Positions 51,895 through 64,000 of a stretch of 64,000 nucleotides of DNA are shown here, piece after piece; position 1 is the first letter of the stretch, and every line of letters begins with the position of its first letter. The stretch is from Berghia stephanieae (lineage: Eukaryota > Mollusca > Gastropoda > Nudibranchia > Aeolidiidae). Location: assembly GCA_034508935.3 (NCBI GenBank), contig CM067442.1, positions 87,517,948 through 87,581,947 on the forward strand, in the 5' to 3' direction. The notes beneath the pieces are model-generated. The model was not told where the DNA came from. It saw nothing but the letters and a program-made list of their open reading frames with translations, and searched no databases. A program made the position numbers and the translations under genes.

Positions 51895-52195
51895 CAACAA
51901 AGCCTTAAGGGTTGATTGTCCATATCCTGCGCAAGTGGTATGACACTCGCTTTCGGATCGGAAGGTCCTGGGTTTGAGTGGAAAAGACTCTTTACTCACT
52001 TTCTCTCACTGCACTCAGGTGTAAAATGAGTACCTGGCCGTTAACAGCGTTGTCTTTGTCTGAAAAAATTATAATATTGCCTAACAGGCATCATGTCCCG
52101 TCCTACATGTTAAATGTTGCTGTTGGCCAGGAACCCCTTGTAAAGTGCTTTGAGGATGTTTAGTGGATATTGCGCTACATAAAAGCTCTTTTGTT
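51895..52195 (+). mobile_element. SINE family B, near full length
   Basis: The tRNA-like head is GCAAGTGGTATGACACTCGC and GGTCCTGGGTTTGAGTGGA (degenerate B box). The body is AAAATGAGTACCTGGCCGTT and AACAGCGTTGTC. The tail is TTGTAAAGTGCTTTGAGGAT then GGATATTGCGCTACATAAAA. Confidence 0.8.
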
Positions 52196-54047
52196 GTTTT
52201 TTTTTGAGTAGGAAATGATCTTTTATCTTGGCACTATTATGGCTTTGAAAAGTGTTGTTAGCGTAGTTGGACTTTTTAAAAAAATTATCCACTTCTGCAC
52301 TTGTGTTAATACATCTATGATAAGAACCAAGCATCTTTTTTTTTTTTAAGCCTTTTCAAAAAATGTTTCATCATGGAGCCCATTATGTCTGCTGCACACT
52401 ATCAACCCGGGTTTGCATTTTGTACTTTTAAGTTTTAAAGACTTTGTTTACCTTGCAAGCTAACAATGGGTGAAGGGTCCACTTCTGCTTTATATATGTC
52501 GTACAGACAAATTTACTTTCACAATATTATGATGATACATTTAGAGGGTGTCTGTGTTGCTAATATCGTGCAACTGGTTGTTATGAAGTTTATTTTATTA
52601 TTCCCTCTATTCATTTCTAGTTTTCTATCAATTTCATCCTCACTCTTTCAAGTACTTTAGTAAAGTGTAATAAAATATTTCATTTATAAAGTCATGATAA
52701 AGGTAGTGCAGCAAGCCATAATGTGGAATTTGTGTTTGAAGTCACATTCATTATTTAAATTGTTCCACTTGTTCTCATATTTCATAATGGCCCGTTGTGC
52801 AAATCAAGCTGGAAAAATTGCTTTCGTATCCTCTTTTTTGTCGCACTCAGGTGAGAAGGGAGAAACTCCCATAAATTTATAATTTTCATTCAAATATCTA
52901 CATTGAATAGAACTGAACTCCAAGCTATGATTACAAACAGATGATAATAAATATGCACTCATCTGTTGTATTTGTTGGTTTTTTTAAAAATATATATATA
53001 TATATTTATATATATATAACTTGTCATATTATGGTTATATCCATTGAAACATTTCCTTGTGAATATTACATTAATTTCATTTCGTTTTTTGTTTCATCAT
53101 TTTGGAAGTTATATATAAATATAATATCTATTAATATACACATACATCACAATTACGTTTTTGTTTTTTTGTTTTGTTTTTTCATTTCATAATGTTATAG
53201 AGCAGTATGGATCATTACTGTTACTGGTTTGTATTTTTTTTTTTTTTGTTTTGTTGGGTTTTTTATTTTGTTTTGTTTTGAAACCATGGCTATTTAAGCA
53301 TCATTGTGTGTAAGGTAAAAAATAAGGCATTCAATGGCATGATTGATATTATTTTTATTTTGGGCCATGTAGTCTCTGTCAAAATGCATCGCTTATTTGA
53401 ACAAACGTTTATTCGTGTTAGGACAGGTGATTAAGCAATGTCTCACAGGGTGGATTGTTCGGGAATTTATTTTTTTTAAGCACTTTAAATTACCCTAGAG
53501 CTGGACATGGAGCCAGCCCAACCATGTGTTTGTTTGTTTTTTGTTTTCTTGTGTTTGGTTTTAATTCTTGTAGTTTATTATTGTTTTTATGTTTGTTTGG
53601 TTTGTTTTTTTGTTTGTTTTTTTTTACTTTTTAGGGGGGAGGGGGATGGATGGGGTTCTTTGCATACTTTGGCTAGACCATTAATTATATTTTTTATGGT
53701 CATGAAATTATTTGGTCCAGTAAGCATTTTTTTTTATTAGGAAAAAAAAACATAATATTTTGTCTGGTGTAGATATATACAGGGTGAAATCACAAATAGA
53801 GAAAGACCAGGAAAAGTCCTTTCCTCTTAACAACAATATATCTTTTTATTTAAGTCTCTACTAAATCAGCAAATTGTGCACCACGTAAATTGTTTTACCA
53901 GTCCAATGCTTATTGAATTTTTATGACATAGGAAAATAATATTGTATATAAAGATCAAGGAGATATTTTTGACGAACAAACAACCAGCATGTTGCCACTT
54001 ATTCTTTACACAGCTTACCAGAATAGTCTAATCATTACAAAGAGACA
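52196..54047. other. Intergenic, no recognised gene
   Basis: AT-rich with T/G runs (for example 53500-53640) and a short (TA)n tract (52989-53018). The open frames here are low-complexity and hydrophobic, as expected by chance. Confidence 0.45.
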
Positions 54048-54562
54048 TGGCTGGGTGGGATTCCTGATCTCCCACAGTGGGCAGGGAGGTACTTACTGAT
54101 TTTTCTACCCCCCTATATCTGTTTTCCAACTTGCTTTCTGTCTTTTTTCTTGGAATGAGATTATGCACTTGGTTTTGTCCTGGTCCTGGCCGGATGCCCT
54201 GGCTGAGAAGGAAACAGTCAAATGTATAGTTATTGTTTTTTCCTTGTAAATCACCTCTCTGTTATGCACTGCATTATGTTTATATGATTTGTAAAACATT
54301 TGAGTGTATTCCTTTTAGTGGAGACCTGTGCTTGTGTCTGGATGAGACTTTTAGGTGATCTCAAACTAAGTACTTTGATAGTGTGCTCTTGGAATCTACA
54401 TCTGTTTCCTATTTGAACCAATTCCCCTTTGTCTTACCTTTTCTTGGGTGCTTTATTTGTAATTCTAGAACTTTTTACTGTCCCATTTTCTTCCTTTTTG
54501 CTGGCGCTGATATGACCTTAATGTGTTGCAAGCGCCGTAAAACCCTTAAAATTAAAAACATA
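54048..54562 (+). mobile_element. Family A retroposon, near full length
   Basis: It runs from GGCTGGGTGGGATTCCTGA to AAAACCCTTAAAATTAAAAAC. The hairpin GGCGCT...AGCGCC is intact (about 54502-54537). Confidence 0.8.
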
Positions 54563-55346
54563 AAAATAAAAAAAAACGTCTATGAAGTGTTGTGCCCATC
54601 TCATGGAATGAGGCCATTTGGTTTTGTCTACCACCTTCATTTGAATCTTTTACTGCGAGGTTGACAGTGAGATTGGTGTATTTTTTCACGATAATGATAT
54701 ATCTATATTTTTTTAGTATTGTAAATCGTCTATCAAAAATATTTTATTGTCAATAATTTTTGTATGTATTTACTGGTAACCTTTTCAGTATATCCCTATT
54801 ATGTAAAACTGATATCATGCCCATGATTCTTCTAACCCTGAAGCGTGGGCATATGTTTGTGTGTGTGTGTGTGTGTTTATCACGGAAAGAGAGAGAGCAG
54901 GGGTGGGGTCCTTTTTTTTTCTTTCTTGCCTGATTTACCCAAATATGCATGCATTTTGATGGAGACTATCTTGTGTATATGTATATTTTTTGTGTGATAA
55001 TTGTTCATTCATTATTCATTTTCTGTGATTTTTTTCCTGGCGTATGAAGATTGTATATTTGTAGTATCGAGGAGAAATATTTTCATGCGTTGATTAATAT
55101 TTCATTTATAATCATAATCTCCTCCATAAAAAGAATAAAGAAATTTAATTCAAACCCAAATTGTTTCTTTTCTGTTCGTTTCAAATCGTTGTGTTTCCGA
55201 CTTATCACATTACAGATTAAGGATTAGAAATAGACCCGTTAGATGAGGGAAATATTTGTCAGACTGACCTTTTACATGAAGGTGTCACCTGTAAAATAAC
55301 CTCCATTGTATTTTTAAAATGTGCTAATTGAAAACTTACCACTTTC

Positions 55347-55925
55347 TGGGTGGGGTTCCTGACCTCCAATAGTGGGCAGGGCCTCGAATCCTAGCTGGGA
55401 GGGAAACAGTCAAATGCATAGTTATTGTTTTGGGAGATGATATTTTTTTCCTTGTAAATCATCTCTCTGTTATGTATTATTATTTTTATTTTGAATGTAT
55501 AATGTAAGCATTTGAGTGTGTTCCTCTTTGTTGGATTTTGTGCTTGTGTCTGGATGAGACTTGTAGGTGATTTCAAACTAAGTACATTGGTGGTATGCTC
55601 TTGGAATCTACATCTGATCCCTATTTGTTCTCAATTCCCCGATGTCTTACTTTTTCTTGGGTGCTTTAATTGTAATTCTAGAACTTTTTACTATCCCATT
55701 TTCTTCCTTTTTACTGGCGCTGATATAACCTAAATGTGTTGCAAGCGCCGTAAAACCCTTAAAAACAAAAACAAAAACAGGGAGGCACTTACTGTGTCTT
55801 TTACCCTCCTAATCTGTTTTCCAACATGCTTTCTGTCTTTGTCTTGGGGTGAGATTACTTGGTTTTGTCCTAGCCCTGGTCGGATACCCTAGCTAGGAGG
55901 GAAACGGTCAAATGTATAGTTAAGA
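55347..55925 (+). mobile_element. Two family A copies fused tail to head
   Basis: The first copy (55347-55770) lacks the segment after GTGGGCAGGG and keeps an intact tail hairpin. Its A-rich tail runs straight into CAGGGAGGCACTTACTGTGTC of a second copy, which breaks off at about 55925. This suggests insertion of one into the tail of the other, or unequal exchange. Confidence 0.7.
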
Positions 55926-56422
55926 ATAACAAGAAATGAAATGAGTAGGAAAGTGTCAGAAGACAGCATAGAATAAAAACTTCGTGGCGTATGGTTAAGA
56001 GTTTTGGGAGATGATATTATGCAACTGGAAAAGCACCATTAAATTTTAGTTTCGATCGAGACAACCCTTTTACCAGTCAGGTTCTCATTTTACATCAGAG
56101 CAGGAAGAGCCTTTTTTTTTTATACCCAAGGAATAAACTTTACATACCTCCCATGACCACAGATAGACTCGAACATCGACCTACAAGTTGCAAACACAAG
56201 GAGCGTCATTCAGCTGTAGCGTAAAGCCGTGCACATTTTCATGAGCTTATGTCAGACGCCGGGGGAGGGGGGCAGTTACGAACGGGAGTAGTGAACAAAA
56301 GTGTGATGTCAAAACCTGGTTCATATTTATTGGAAGTGTAAAACCACTCTGACGGAGAACGGAATATTTACCTTGTGTAATTGATCTTTTAGTTTCAGAC
56401 TGACGGCATCTTATTTTCTAGT

Positions 56423-56791
56423 CTAAATATATGCTGGTTGTCTATAAAGATCGTCCAATCTCGCTCTTGTACGTCCCTTAATCCTTAGAATCTGCCTATA
56501 CATCCTGCTACTAAAATATACCACCCCATGATTCAAGAAACTAGTACCTTTATATTCGAAACGGAACTCCAGATACAAAGGCATACGAGAAGAAGATGAT
56601 TCAATATGTAACATATTCATTATTAGTCCTCCCAATGACTGGTTAATATATGCTTCCACTGATTTTGGAACCGGAGAAGGAGACGGTGCGATGTCACGAC
56701 TCTTCCTCTCTATTGTAAGAGACTCTTCCTCTCTATTGTAAGAGAGGTTAGTAAAGACTACTCCCGCTGGATGACCTTTATCCTGAAACTC
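56423..56791 (-). other. Unassigned minus-strand open frame, possible exon
   Basis: One frame of about 120 codons runs from an acceptor-like TTTCAG (just above 56791) to a stop at 56423. It reads DKGHPAGVVFTNLSYN, EEESLTIERKSRDIAPSPSP, VEAYINQSLGGLIMNML, YLEFRFEYKGTSF and YRQILRIKGRTRARLDDLYR. Composition looks like real protein. I do not recognise the family. It lies 339 bp upstream of PIGH on the other strand. It could be the last exon of an unknown gene or a piece of an old mobile element. Confidence 0.3.
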
Positions 56792-56815
56792 AGATAAAAT
56801 AAATAAGTTTTAGCC

Positions 56816-56838
56816 TCTCTCTCTCTCTCTCTCTCTCT

Positions 56839-56912
<74 letters not shown>
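56816..56912. repeat. (CT)n followed by (TA)n microsatellite
   Basis: About 25 bp of CT then about 71 bp of TA, some 220 bp upstream of the PIGH start codon. Confidence 0.9.
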
Positions 56913-56913
<1 letters not shown>

Positions 56914-57129
56914 GTTGGTACTTTTCATTCTGCTATATGCAATGTAACTGTGCGCGAAAGAGGAAGGGAGCTAAATGAGAAAAACAGTTGATGCTTATAT
57001 ATTTTGTAGTGTTTTCCCCTGGCAATTGGAAAGAAAGTAGAAGTAGAGTAAACATGGAACATTTCGGAGTCAACAAATGGGTTGAAGTGAAATAGATCGT
57101 TTGATTTAATATTGAAAGAATTATAAACA

Positions 57130-60100
57130 ATGTCCTCAATTCAGCATTGTAATTATGGGATAAATGGAAGTGAATTTATCTACCATCACAAACCGCTGAA
57201 AAGCCCAGCTTCCTTTGCCGTGTTGCTCATTACCCTTCTTACTTCGGCATTCTCGTTGGGACTTCACAAAATGGTAAAGAAAAGATAATGATAATAATAA
57301 TTAATTTCAGATTTCACCAAGTCATGTAGTATCTGCAATCGAAATTATATGGCTGACAAACGCAAAAAAAACTTTTGATATCCTGTCTGCACAACATGAT
57401 GATTTTATCAAGCCAACCACTTTTTTCTTCGTTTGTCCACTTTCGATTCTTCATCTTCCCATGATGAGTTGAAGAAAAAGAAAAAAAAAAAGACATTTTG
57501 TTTTCCATGAATAAATCAATTCGGAATTGATGAATCTTTTTGCAAATTGTCATTTAGGTTGAAATTTTAAAGTTATTTGATCCGTGGGTTAAGTAGATCC
57601 CAAGTGAAATTCTCTCTTCTATTTGGCTGTGCTGTAGGCTACAACGAATATTTTTTTAATTTGGCGATCTACCCAATCAATCCACACAATCTTTTCCTCA
57701 CTCATTAACCATCCTAAAACCTTCCACCAGCATCATTGCTATGCAAAATTGTGACACTTTGACCGTTTGCAGGACCATTCCGCAACAAGTGCAAGTGGTC
57801 AAGGCCATTCTTTATTAAACTAATGCCAGTTAGAACAGGTCCCGAAACTAGTTTGTTGGCAGTCACCTTATGTCTCCTTTCACTGATACAGGATTCAAGT
57901 TATTTCTCTTCCTGTTCAGAGGAAACAATCAGGAACCTTGTTCTTCTGTCAACTCATGATTTCATCATCGTCTGAAGTCCGGGAAACAGTCAGTACAAAG
58001 GCCGCTGGGATTTTACTTTGCTTTATTATATACTTCTGACACTGTCCATTGGGCATCTTAGAAGAAATATGCTTATCATGTCTATTTTATTAAAACCCCA
58101 GTTATTGGGCTGAATTGCTGCCATTCTTTCTCTCTGTTTCTCTTTGGGTGTTACTGGTAGCATTCCGGACACTAAGAGCATCGATTTACAGAGTTTGACA
58201 TCATCAGCCTTCCTGAAGTCCCTGCTTCTATTCAAGATAGGGATGCAGTATTCCACTGAAGAAAAATACAGTGTCAGGGTGGACACTCTGTGAGGGGCTT
58301 GTTAAGTGCTTCAATTAGATCCCCCTAGATTCTTCAAAAGACTTGCTTTTCTTTATTTTCCAGGCAACACCGTTTTGGTCATTTTTAGATACTACTTGCC
58401 AATGTAAGATTTAAGTAAGTAGTCCTTCAGAGCCATGGAGACAAGATTTTATCCGTGTTTCTATAGCTTGAAACAGACAATAGCAATTACTTGCTACCCT
58501 AGGGATTGAACACTAGTCTATCGCAAAGTACTTTCAACCAGATCTAACAGATCCAACTACCCGATCACTGCTGAGTGGACAGGTAATTGGGTGAAAATCT
58601 AGACCACCCGGGATCTATCTCAGTCCCTTTGTGTATGAAGTGAGTGCTCTACCAACTGAGCTATCGTACAAATCTGCTCTTGGTTTTTATTTTTGAGATA
58701 ATTCCATTGCTTACTCTATTGAGCGAGAATTCAGTCATTACTGTATCTTAGCCTCAAGAAAAAGTGTTTGACATTAAACAACATTGGTACCAAAACTTAG
58801 GGACACCATTTTTTCTCATATTTGCTAATGGAATTTCGTAAGGTGAAATGAAATTGTCTTTCCCCTAGTATAGATGAGAAGCTTTCTGCATTTAATGATC
58901 TTTGCAACAAACTTGTACTCTGGAGGCAGGGCTATGTCTAGGATTGGTCCTCATTGGTTCAGAACACAAGCTGCAATTGTTTGTAAAAGCAGCTTAGAAG
59001 GAATGTTGGCCAGGTCACCTTCTTAGCCAGTTTACCTGGCTTGATAAAATGGCAATAATCCTCATGTGTCTTATCTCTATGTCTGTGGGAGTTTTCTTTT
59101 TCTTTTTCCTACAGGGCCAGTGCTATATTGGCCTATCAGTGCTGATTTACCATTTATTATACTACTAATGACAATACCCTATTCACTTGGACTAAACAGC
59201 ATTGTCCAGCCTGACTCTTCACAAGGTAGCATGTCCTGAATCTGACATTATACCTTGCAGACAGTGTGGGTGAAAGTTTGATATGGGACTCCTAAAATGG
59301 GCTCTCAAATGTCAAGGCATTCAATCACCTGTCTAGAGTTCGTTTTTTTCTGGTTGACAGAAAAATTTCCATTTATCATGAAGGACATGATCATAATGCT
59401 AACAGTTGAGAGAACAATGATCATAATGCTAACAGTTGAGAGAACAATGATCATAATGCTAACAGTTGAGAGAACAATGATCAAAATGCTAACAGTTGAA
59501 AGAACAAATACCTACATGATCATAATGCTAACAGTTGAGAGAAAAATACCCACATGATCATAATGCTAACAGTTGAGAGAACAAATACCTACATGATCAT
59601 AATGCTAACAGTTGAGAGAACAAATACCTACATGATCATAATGCTAACAGTTGAGAGAACAAATACCTACACGATTATAATGCTAACAGTTGAGAGAAAA
59701 ATACCTACATGATCATAATGCTAACAATGGAGAGAACAAATATCTACATGATCATAATGCTAACAGTGAAAAGAACAAATACCTACATGATCATAATGCT
59801 AACAGTTGAGAGAAAAATACCCACATGATCATAATGCTAACAGTTGAGAGAACAAATACCTACATGATCATAATGCTAACAGTTGAGAGAACAAATACCT
59901 ACATGATCATAATGCTAACAGTTGAGAGAACAAATACCTACACGATTATAATGCTAACAGTTGAGAGAAAAATACCTACATGATCATAATGCTAACAATG
60001 GAGAGAACAAATATCTACATGATCATAATGCTAACAGTGAAAAGAACAAATACCTACATGATCATAATGCTAACAGTTGAGAGAAAAAATAACTACATGA

Positions 60101-63100
60101 TCATAATGCTAACAGTTGAGAGGACAAATACCTAGCCCTTTCCCAAATGCCTTGAAACAACATCTTTCAATTTTAATTATTTAAAAAAATTTTGTCATAT
60201 TTTATTTTATTTGTAAATGGACTTGAAATAATGTGAAGATATGTCGTTGTTTGACATAAATTTGGAATGACTCATGAAATCAAATTAAAGATTTAAACAA
60301 TTCATTTTCTTCCACAGGATAGTAGAATTCTAACATCACTCTGCCTTGTTCTGACTTGTAGCCTAATAATAAAGCTGTATTTAAAAGTATATTCAGGTGA
60401 GTTTATTTCTTGTTTACATTAAGATTTAAACATCGTATGGTTGTTAAAAAGATAAGGTTTTTTGTTTTTTGTTGTTTTTTTAATGGTTTAATGATGCACA
60501 CTTTTTATGATAAGTGTAATTGTTTACCTGTCTAATTAAGATTGTACTCAATTTTATGTATCTCAGGATTTCTGGTCTTTTGAACACATAAAAATAAAGA
60601 AAATATTTTGCTGCTCATGGTTGTTAAATTTTAACGTTTAGAGGGTTTTTTGGTGTGTTTTTTTAACCAAGCTCAATATGCTATACAATGTTATATTTAT
60701 ACCAACCATATCGAAAAGTCATTTTTACAGTACCTTCAGCATGTCCTTTTTGCTTTTCTCTGAAAATATATTTTATAAATCTAGCGTATGTAAGGGGGAT
60801 AATTGAATGGAATTTGCATGTTGATAAAAACGTCATTAAGCCCTTGTAGGTTTTTCATAGACATAAGAATATTAAAATGTAAATGCTTTGCATATATATT
60901 AGATTCCATATATATATATACTATTTTTACATAATAATTGACATGTCTTACATTTTCATTAAACATTAGGGCCCCACTTACGAGAACAGAAACAGGTTTG
61001 AATTAGTCTAAGAAACTGTCATCCTCGTCATAACCGCCGTAATATGTGAATGATCATCTCAGCTGAAGATCACCAATAACACAATGACATTTTCATTTTG
61101 TTTGCTAGAACAGTGTGATGAACCTCTGACCACTTTGGTTATTTGAAAGACAGCATGATTGCTGTCTTGGCAAAACAAATAGATTAACAATCTATTGTAT
61201 TAATTATTAAGTCTAGCAGTGCTCAAATCAACATGGCTCATATCAAAGCCTACCATAAATTGAAAAAAAAGCTTGTTCAGAGGCAAAAAGCTATAGCCAA
61301 TCAAAAGCCACCCATCTAACTCCAAAAAATCTAGGGTAGCCACTAAATAGTAAAACAGGTCCTTGTAAAAATCAGAGGAGCTTTCGGATAGTGGGGAGAC
61401 ACATAGTCAGACCTAGGGTGTGTGTGAAAATCCCAATTTTAAAGTTTCACATTTTCATTCTTTAATACTACTGATTAAGTTATCAAAATGATTCATTAGA
61501 ATGAATTAGTGCTCTCACTGATTCATCTTTTTTATTTTTAGTTTTTTCACTATTTAACTTTTTTATTTACAGAGAGCATTTTGATACTCCCATCACTTGG
61601 CATTCAAGTGAAAACGTCCTTTTTCCTTGGAAGGGTCAATACAAATTTCATCCATGTGTCACTCATCAAAGACATTGTCATCAATGAGGCCATAACTATG
61701 GTAAAAATTAATAAACAAATTTTTCTTTGATTATTCCTGTATGTCAATTTTTTATTTCTGTTTGTCCTCACATACCTTTTCTCCTTTTCTCTCTTTGACA
61801 CTCGCCTTTGAACCAGAAAGTCCAGGGTTGGAGTCCTGCTCTGAATGGTGCATAGTTGAGTCCTTGGAAAAGGCTCTTCAGTCCCATTCTCTCACCATAC
61901 TCATGTATATAATGAATACCTGTTCGTGAACAATTTTGTCTCTATCGGAAATTAATTGTAATATTGCCTAAAACAAGCATCATGTCGCGTCCTTCATTTT
62001 AAATGTTGCTGTTGACTAAGGACCCCTTGTTAAGCACTTTGAGCATGTTTAGTGGATATTGCACTATTTGAATGCTCTAGTTTTTGGGGGGTTTTTTATG
62101 TTTTTTTTTTATTAGAGGTGCATATTTTTATACGGTATGGCAAAATCATAAATTCGTTAACTCGTTTTGAAATAAAATTCCAGAATAATTGTATCAGTTT
62201 CTATTATTTTTAACTTTTTACTTAAGTGGTCCATCTGCCAGATGTTTATTCTTTTTTATTCTCCAGTCGAAGGTGATTTATGTGTAGTTTTTCTTTTTCT
62301 TTTTTTTCCTCAAAGAGGAAGAAGATATTTTAGAATATTATGATGAGAGATTATTTGTAGAGTTATAGTATCCTGCTTCAGGCCTGTAAATCTTCCGTCT
62401 ATTGTCGGATTTCCGACAGTACGATTTTGCTCTTAAGTGCTAATATTTTTTTTAAAAATAATAATAGTAAAAATAAAATTCGTAACGTCAAAGAACAGAA
62501 CCAATAAAAAAGAAAATAAAAGACTTTTATTTCGTTCCCCGACAAAAATAGATTTTATTCCGTTTCAAATGCCGACTTAAAAACAAAACAAAAATTTTCA
62601 TTTGGCGCATCAAAGACAAAACAAAACTTGCCATCTATTTGTTAGCTATGATATTATCATGCCATCTACACTCTCCGCTAGACTTGGATGTATTCACTGC
62701 CTGGCTACTGTGCCACAGCCAGCGAGAGTGGGTCGCGAAGTTTGCGCAAGTCGTCTTCACACACACACACACCTAGTCAGGAAATAATGCACGCACAGAA
62801 ATGTGTCGAACCGGACCGGAAGGTTTCTCTCTATTTTGCTACTGACACACATGCAAATCTCCGGTTCTTATTTCTCAGTCTCTATATTTCTTTGGTTCCG
62901 CCCGGATGTGAGACGGATAAAAAATAATGCGAAATAATTATTTTTCTTCGAAATATATATTCTTCTTCGAAAGCTCTCACACGACCGCACCACCTCCTCT
63001 TTTTCTCTTCTTCTTCTCTTCTTCTTCTTCTTCTTCTTCTTCTTTTCTTCTTCTTCTTCTTCTTCTTCTTCTTCTTCTTCTTCTTCTTCTTCTTCTTCTT

Positions 63101-63855
63101 CTTCTTCTTCTTCTTCTTTCTTCTTCTTCTTCTTCTTCTTCTTCTTCTTCTTCTTCTTCTTCTTCTATAAGAATTAATCCAAATAAACGAAAGAATCGGC
63201 GTAAACATTTAACACAAACAGGAGCGAAGATACGCATCATTCAAAAGGGTAGGAATTGTTCTCTTCCTTTCATTTTACTAACTCAGACCTGGGCCCTCAA
63301 ATAATTGGGATTTTTTTTTGGTACCATAAAATTAGGACGTCGTTATAAATAAGTAGGGGAAAGTGACATGATTTGACTAGTCAATTGACGTGTCATATCT
63401 GTGTTGTGTCCATATTTTTGTCCTGTTGTGTCTATTTTCGCGTGTTCAAAAAGTTCAGACAATTTTTTCACCAACCATTTACAGGCCTGTCCTGCTTGTT
63501 TTTAAGAGATTCACCTAACCATTCTGTGATATTATATGAAAGCTGAGAATGGTGTTTTTTTTTTCTATGATGTTTAATTTTGTTTTTGTTCTTTGTAATC
63601 TTACAGCTCCTTCAAATGGACATAAAATTAAAGATTTTTATTTGAACACTCAAAACCTTGAAAGATCAATTCAGTCAAATTCAGCCACGGAAATTGATGT
63701 ATCAATTATTTGACCTTAATAAAACTAATTTATTACTTTCTAAAGTCTTAATTTTACTCTTTTTTTGTTCACAGCATTCTGTTATATATTACCTGGTGAT
63801 TTTGCTTAAAAGCAGACACTCTGAAGATTTGGAAAAACTCTACCCATTATTCTCT
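57130..63855 (+). CDS. PIGH: GPI-GlcNAc-transferase subunit H (first four exons)
   Basis: Exons 57130-57273, 60318-60396, 61573-61700 and 63775-63855 join in phase (0, 1, 0) and give 144 residues. The donor at 63856 (GTAAGT) leads out of the window, so the last roughly 40 residues are missing. Human PIG-H is about 188 aa. The segment ESILILPSLGIQVKTS, then FIHVSLIKDIVINEAITM and HSVIYYLVILLK aligns with human ETLLIIDSLGIQMTSS, KVKDIVINEAIYM and KVIYYLCILLK as I recall it. Two hydrophobic stretches (about residues 29-44 and 52-70) fit the family's membrane hairpin. PIG-H is part of the ER complex that moves GlcNAc to phosphatidylinositol, the first step of GPI-anchor synthesis. The start was chosen as the only ATG giving the family-like N-terminal length; no other ATG is in frame near it. 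Confidence 0.88.
57274..58423. other. PIGH intron 1, left part
   Basis: No element ends were found. A minus-strand frame at 58286-58026 contains VEYCIPILNRSRDFRKADD and looks protein-like, perhaps a scrap of an old mobile element, but I cannot name it. Confidence 0.35.
58424..58671 (-). mobile_element. SINE family C, full length
   Basis: On the minus strand the head reads CGATAGCTCAGTTGGTAGAG (tRNA A box) and GAGATAGATCCCGGG (B box-like). The body is GGGTAGTTGGATCTGTTAGA and TACTTTGCGATAGACTAGTG, with a GGCTCTGAAGGAC end. This is the best copy of the family here. Confidence 0.85.
59386..60134. repeat. Minisatellite of 20 units with a 271-bp higher-order period, PIGH intron 1
   Basis: Each unit contains ATGATCATAATGCTAACAGT. 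The first three units are 30 bp; later ones are 38-39 bp after gaining AATACCTAC. A block of seven variant units starting near 59542 recurs starting near 59813, with the same order of variants (CCCAC, CTAC, CTAC, ACGATTATAA, AAAAATACC, AATGGAGAG, AGTGAAAAG). Confidence 0.9.
60397..61572. other. PIGH intron 2
   Basis: AT-rich with a short (TA)n tract near 60908-60920. No element or gene recognised. Confidence 0.5.
61795..62090 (+). mobile_element. SINE family B in PIGH intron 3
   Basis: The head is GACACTCGCCTTTGAACCAG and CAGGGTTGGAGTCCTGCTC. The body is GAGTCCTTGGAAAAGGCTCT. The tail is CCTTGTTAAGCACTTTGAGC then GGATATTGCACTATTTGAAT. It is diverged but complete. Confidence 0.8.
63001..63167. 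repeat. (TTC)n / (GAA)n tract in PIGH intron 3
   Basis: About 165 bp of almost pure TTC on the plus strand, with few interruptions, and a pyrimidine-rich lead-in. Confidence 0.95.
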
Positions 63856-63962
63856 GTAAGTAAACAAATAATATTAAATCTTAAATCCTAAACTATGGTT
63901 ACGTAAGACAAAGAACCTCTATATAAGAACAACTAGATACATTGTAATTTAGTGAGTGAGAG

Positions 63963-64000
63963 AAAGGGGGGGGGGGGGGGGGGGAGAGAGAGAGGAGGAA
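63963..64000. repeat. Poly-G and GA-rich run at the window edge
   Basis: A G run of about 18 bases followed by GAGAGAGAG, inside PIGH intron 4. Confidence 0.85.

Noticed and set aside
58026-58286. Minus-strand frame containing VEYCIPILNRSRDFRKADD
   Set aside because: It may be a scrap of an old mobile element, but no motif allows a name. It was not annotated as a gene.
59386-60134. CRISPR-like array
   Set aside because: The repeats have no unique spacers; the whole unit is repeated, and it lies in an intron of an animal gene. It is a minisatellite.
62602-62787. Possible exon near 62.6-62.9 kb
   Set aside because: It lies inside PIGH intron 3 and phase already joins exon 3 to exon 4 with a good match to PIG-H. 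An extra exon is not needed.

Overview
The window is nuclear DNA from an animal, most likely a marine invertebrate. The evidence is many short exons with GT-AG introns, conserved metazoan genes, an AT-rich background, long CT/TA/TTC and poly-G tracts, and dense short retroposons and MITE-like elements. I cannot name the species. An echinoderm or hemichordate is a guess, not a call.

Four protein genes can be rebuilt exon by exon. (1) The 3' end of a plus-strand gene (104-7337), tentatively the C-terminus of the checkpoint adaptor Claspin. (2) EFCAB11, a small EF-hand protein on the minus strand (24515-16728), complete in six exons and 162 aa, against about 163 aa in human. (3) FBXO11 on the plus strand (24822-46636), 19 exons and about 876 aa, with an F-box, a long right-handed beta-helix repeat region and a C-terminal UBR-type zinc finger. 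(4) PIGH on the plus strand (57130 to beyond the window), the first four exons of a GPI-GlcNAc-transferase subunit. EFCAB11 and FBXO11 are divergent, with 306 bp between their start codons, so they probably share a bidirectional promoter. The Claspin-like gene and EFCAB11 converge. FBXO11 reads clean except for two places where one base seems to be missing; both sit in short G runs, which points first to sequence error.

Introns and intergenic DNA are mostly repeats. The main one is a retroposon of about 530 bp (called family A here) with roughly 20 copies or fragments, almost all on the plus strand. It ends in a hairpin whose two arms change together between copies. There are also two tRNA-derived SINE families (B and C), LINE remnants, a fragment of a large transposase-like protein, and several terminal-inverted-repeat elements with recognisable target duplications: 6-bp, 8-bp, TA and TTAA types. 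One family A copy (10239-13271) holds three other elements. PIGH intron 1 holds a 20-unit minisatellite with a 271-bp higher-order period. The genes do not form a pathway; they are unrelated housekeeping-type neighbours.
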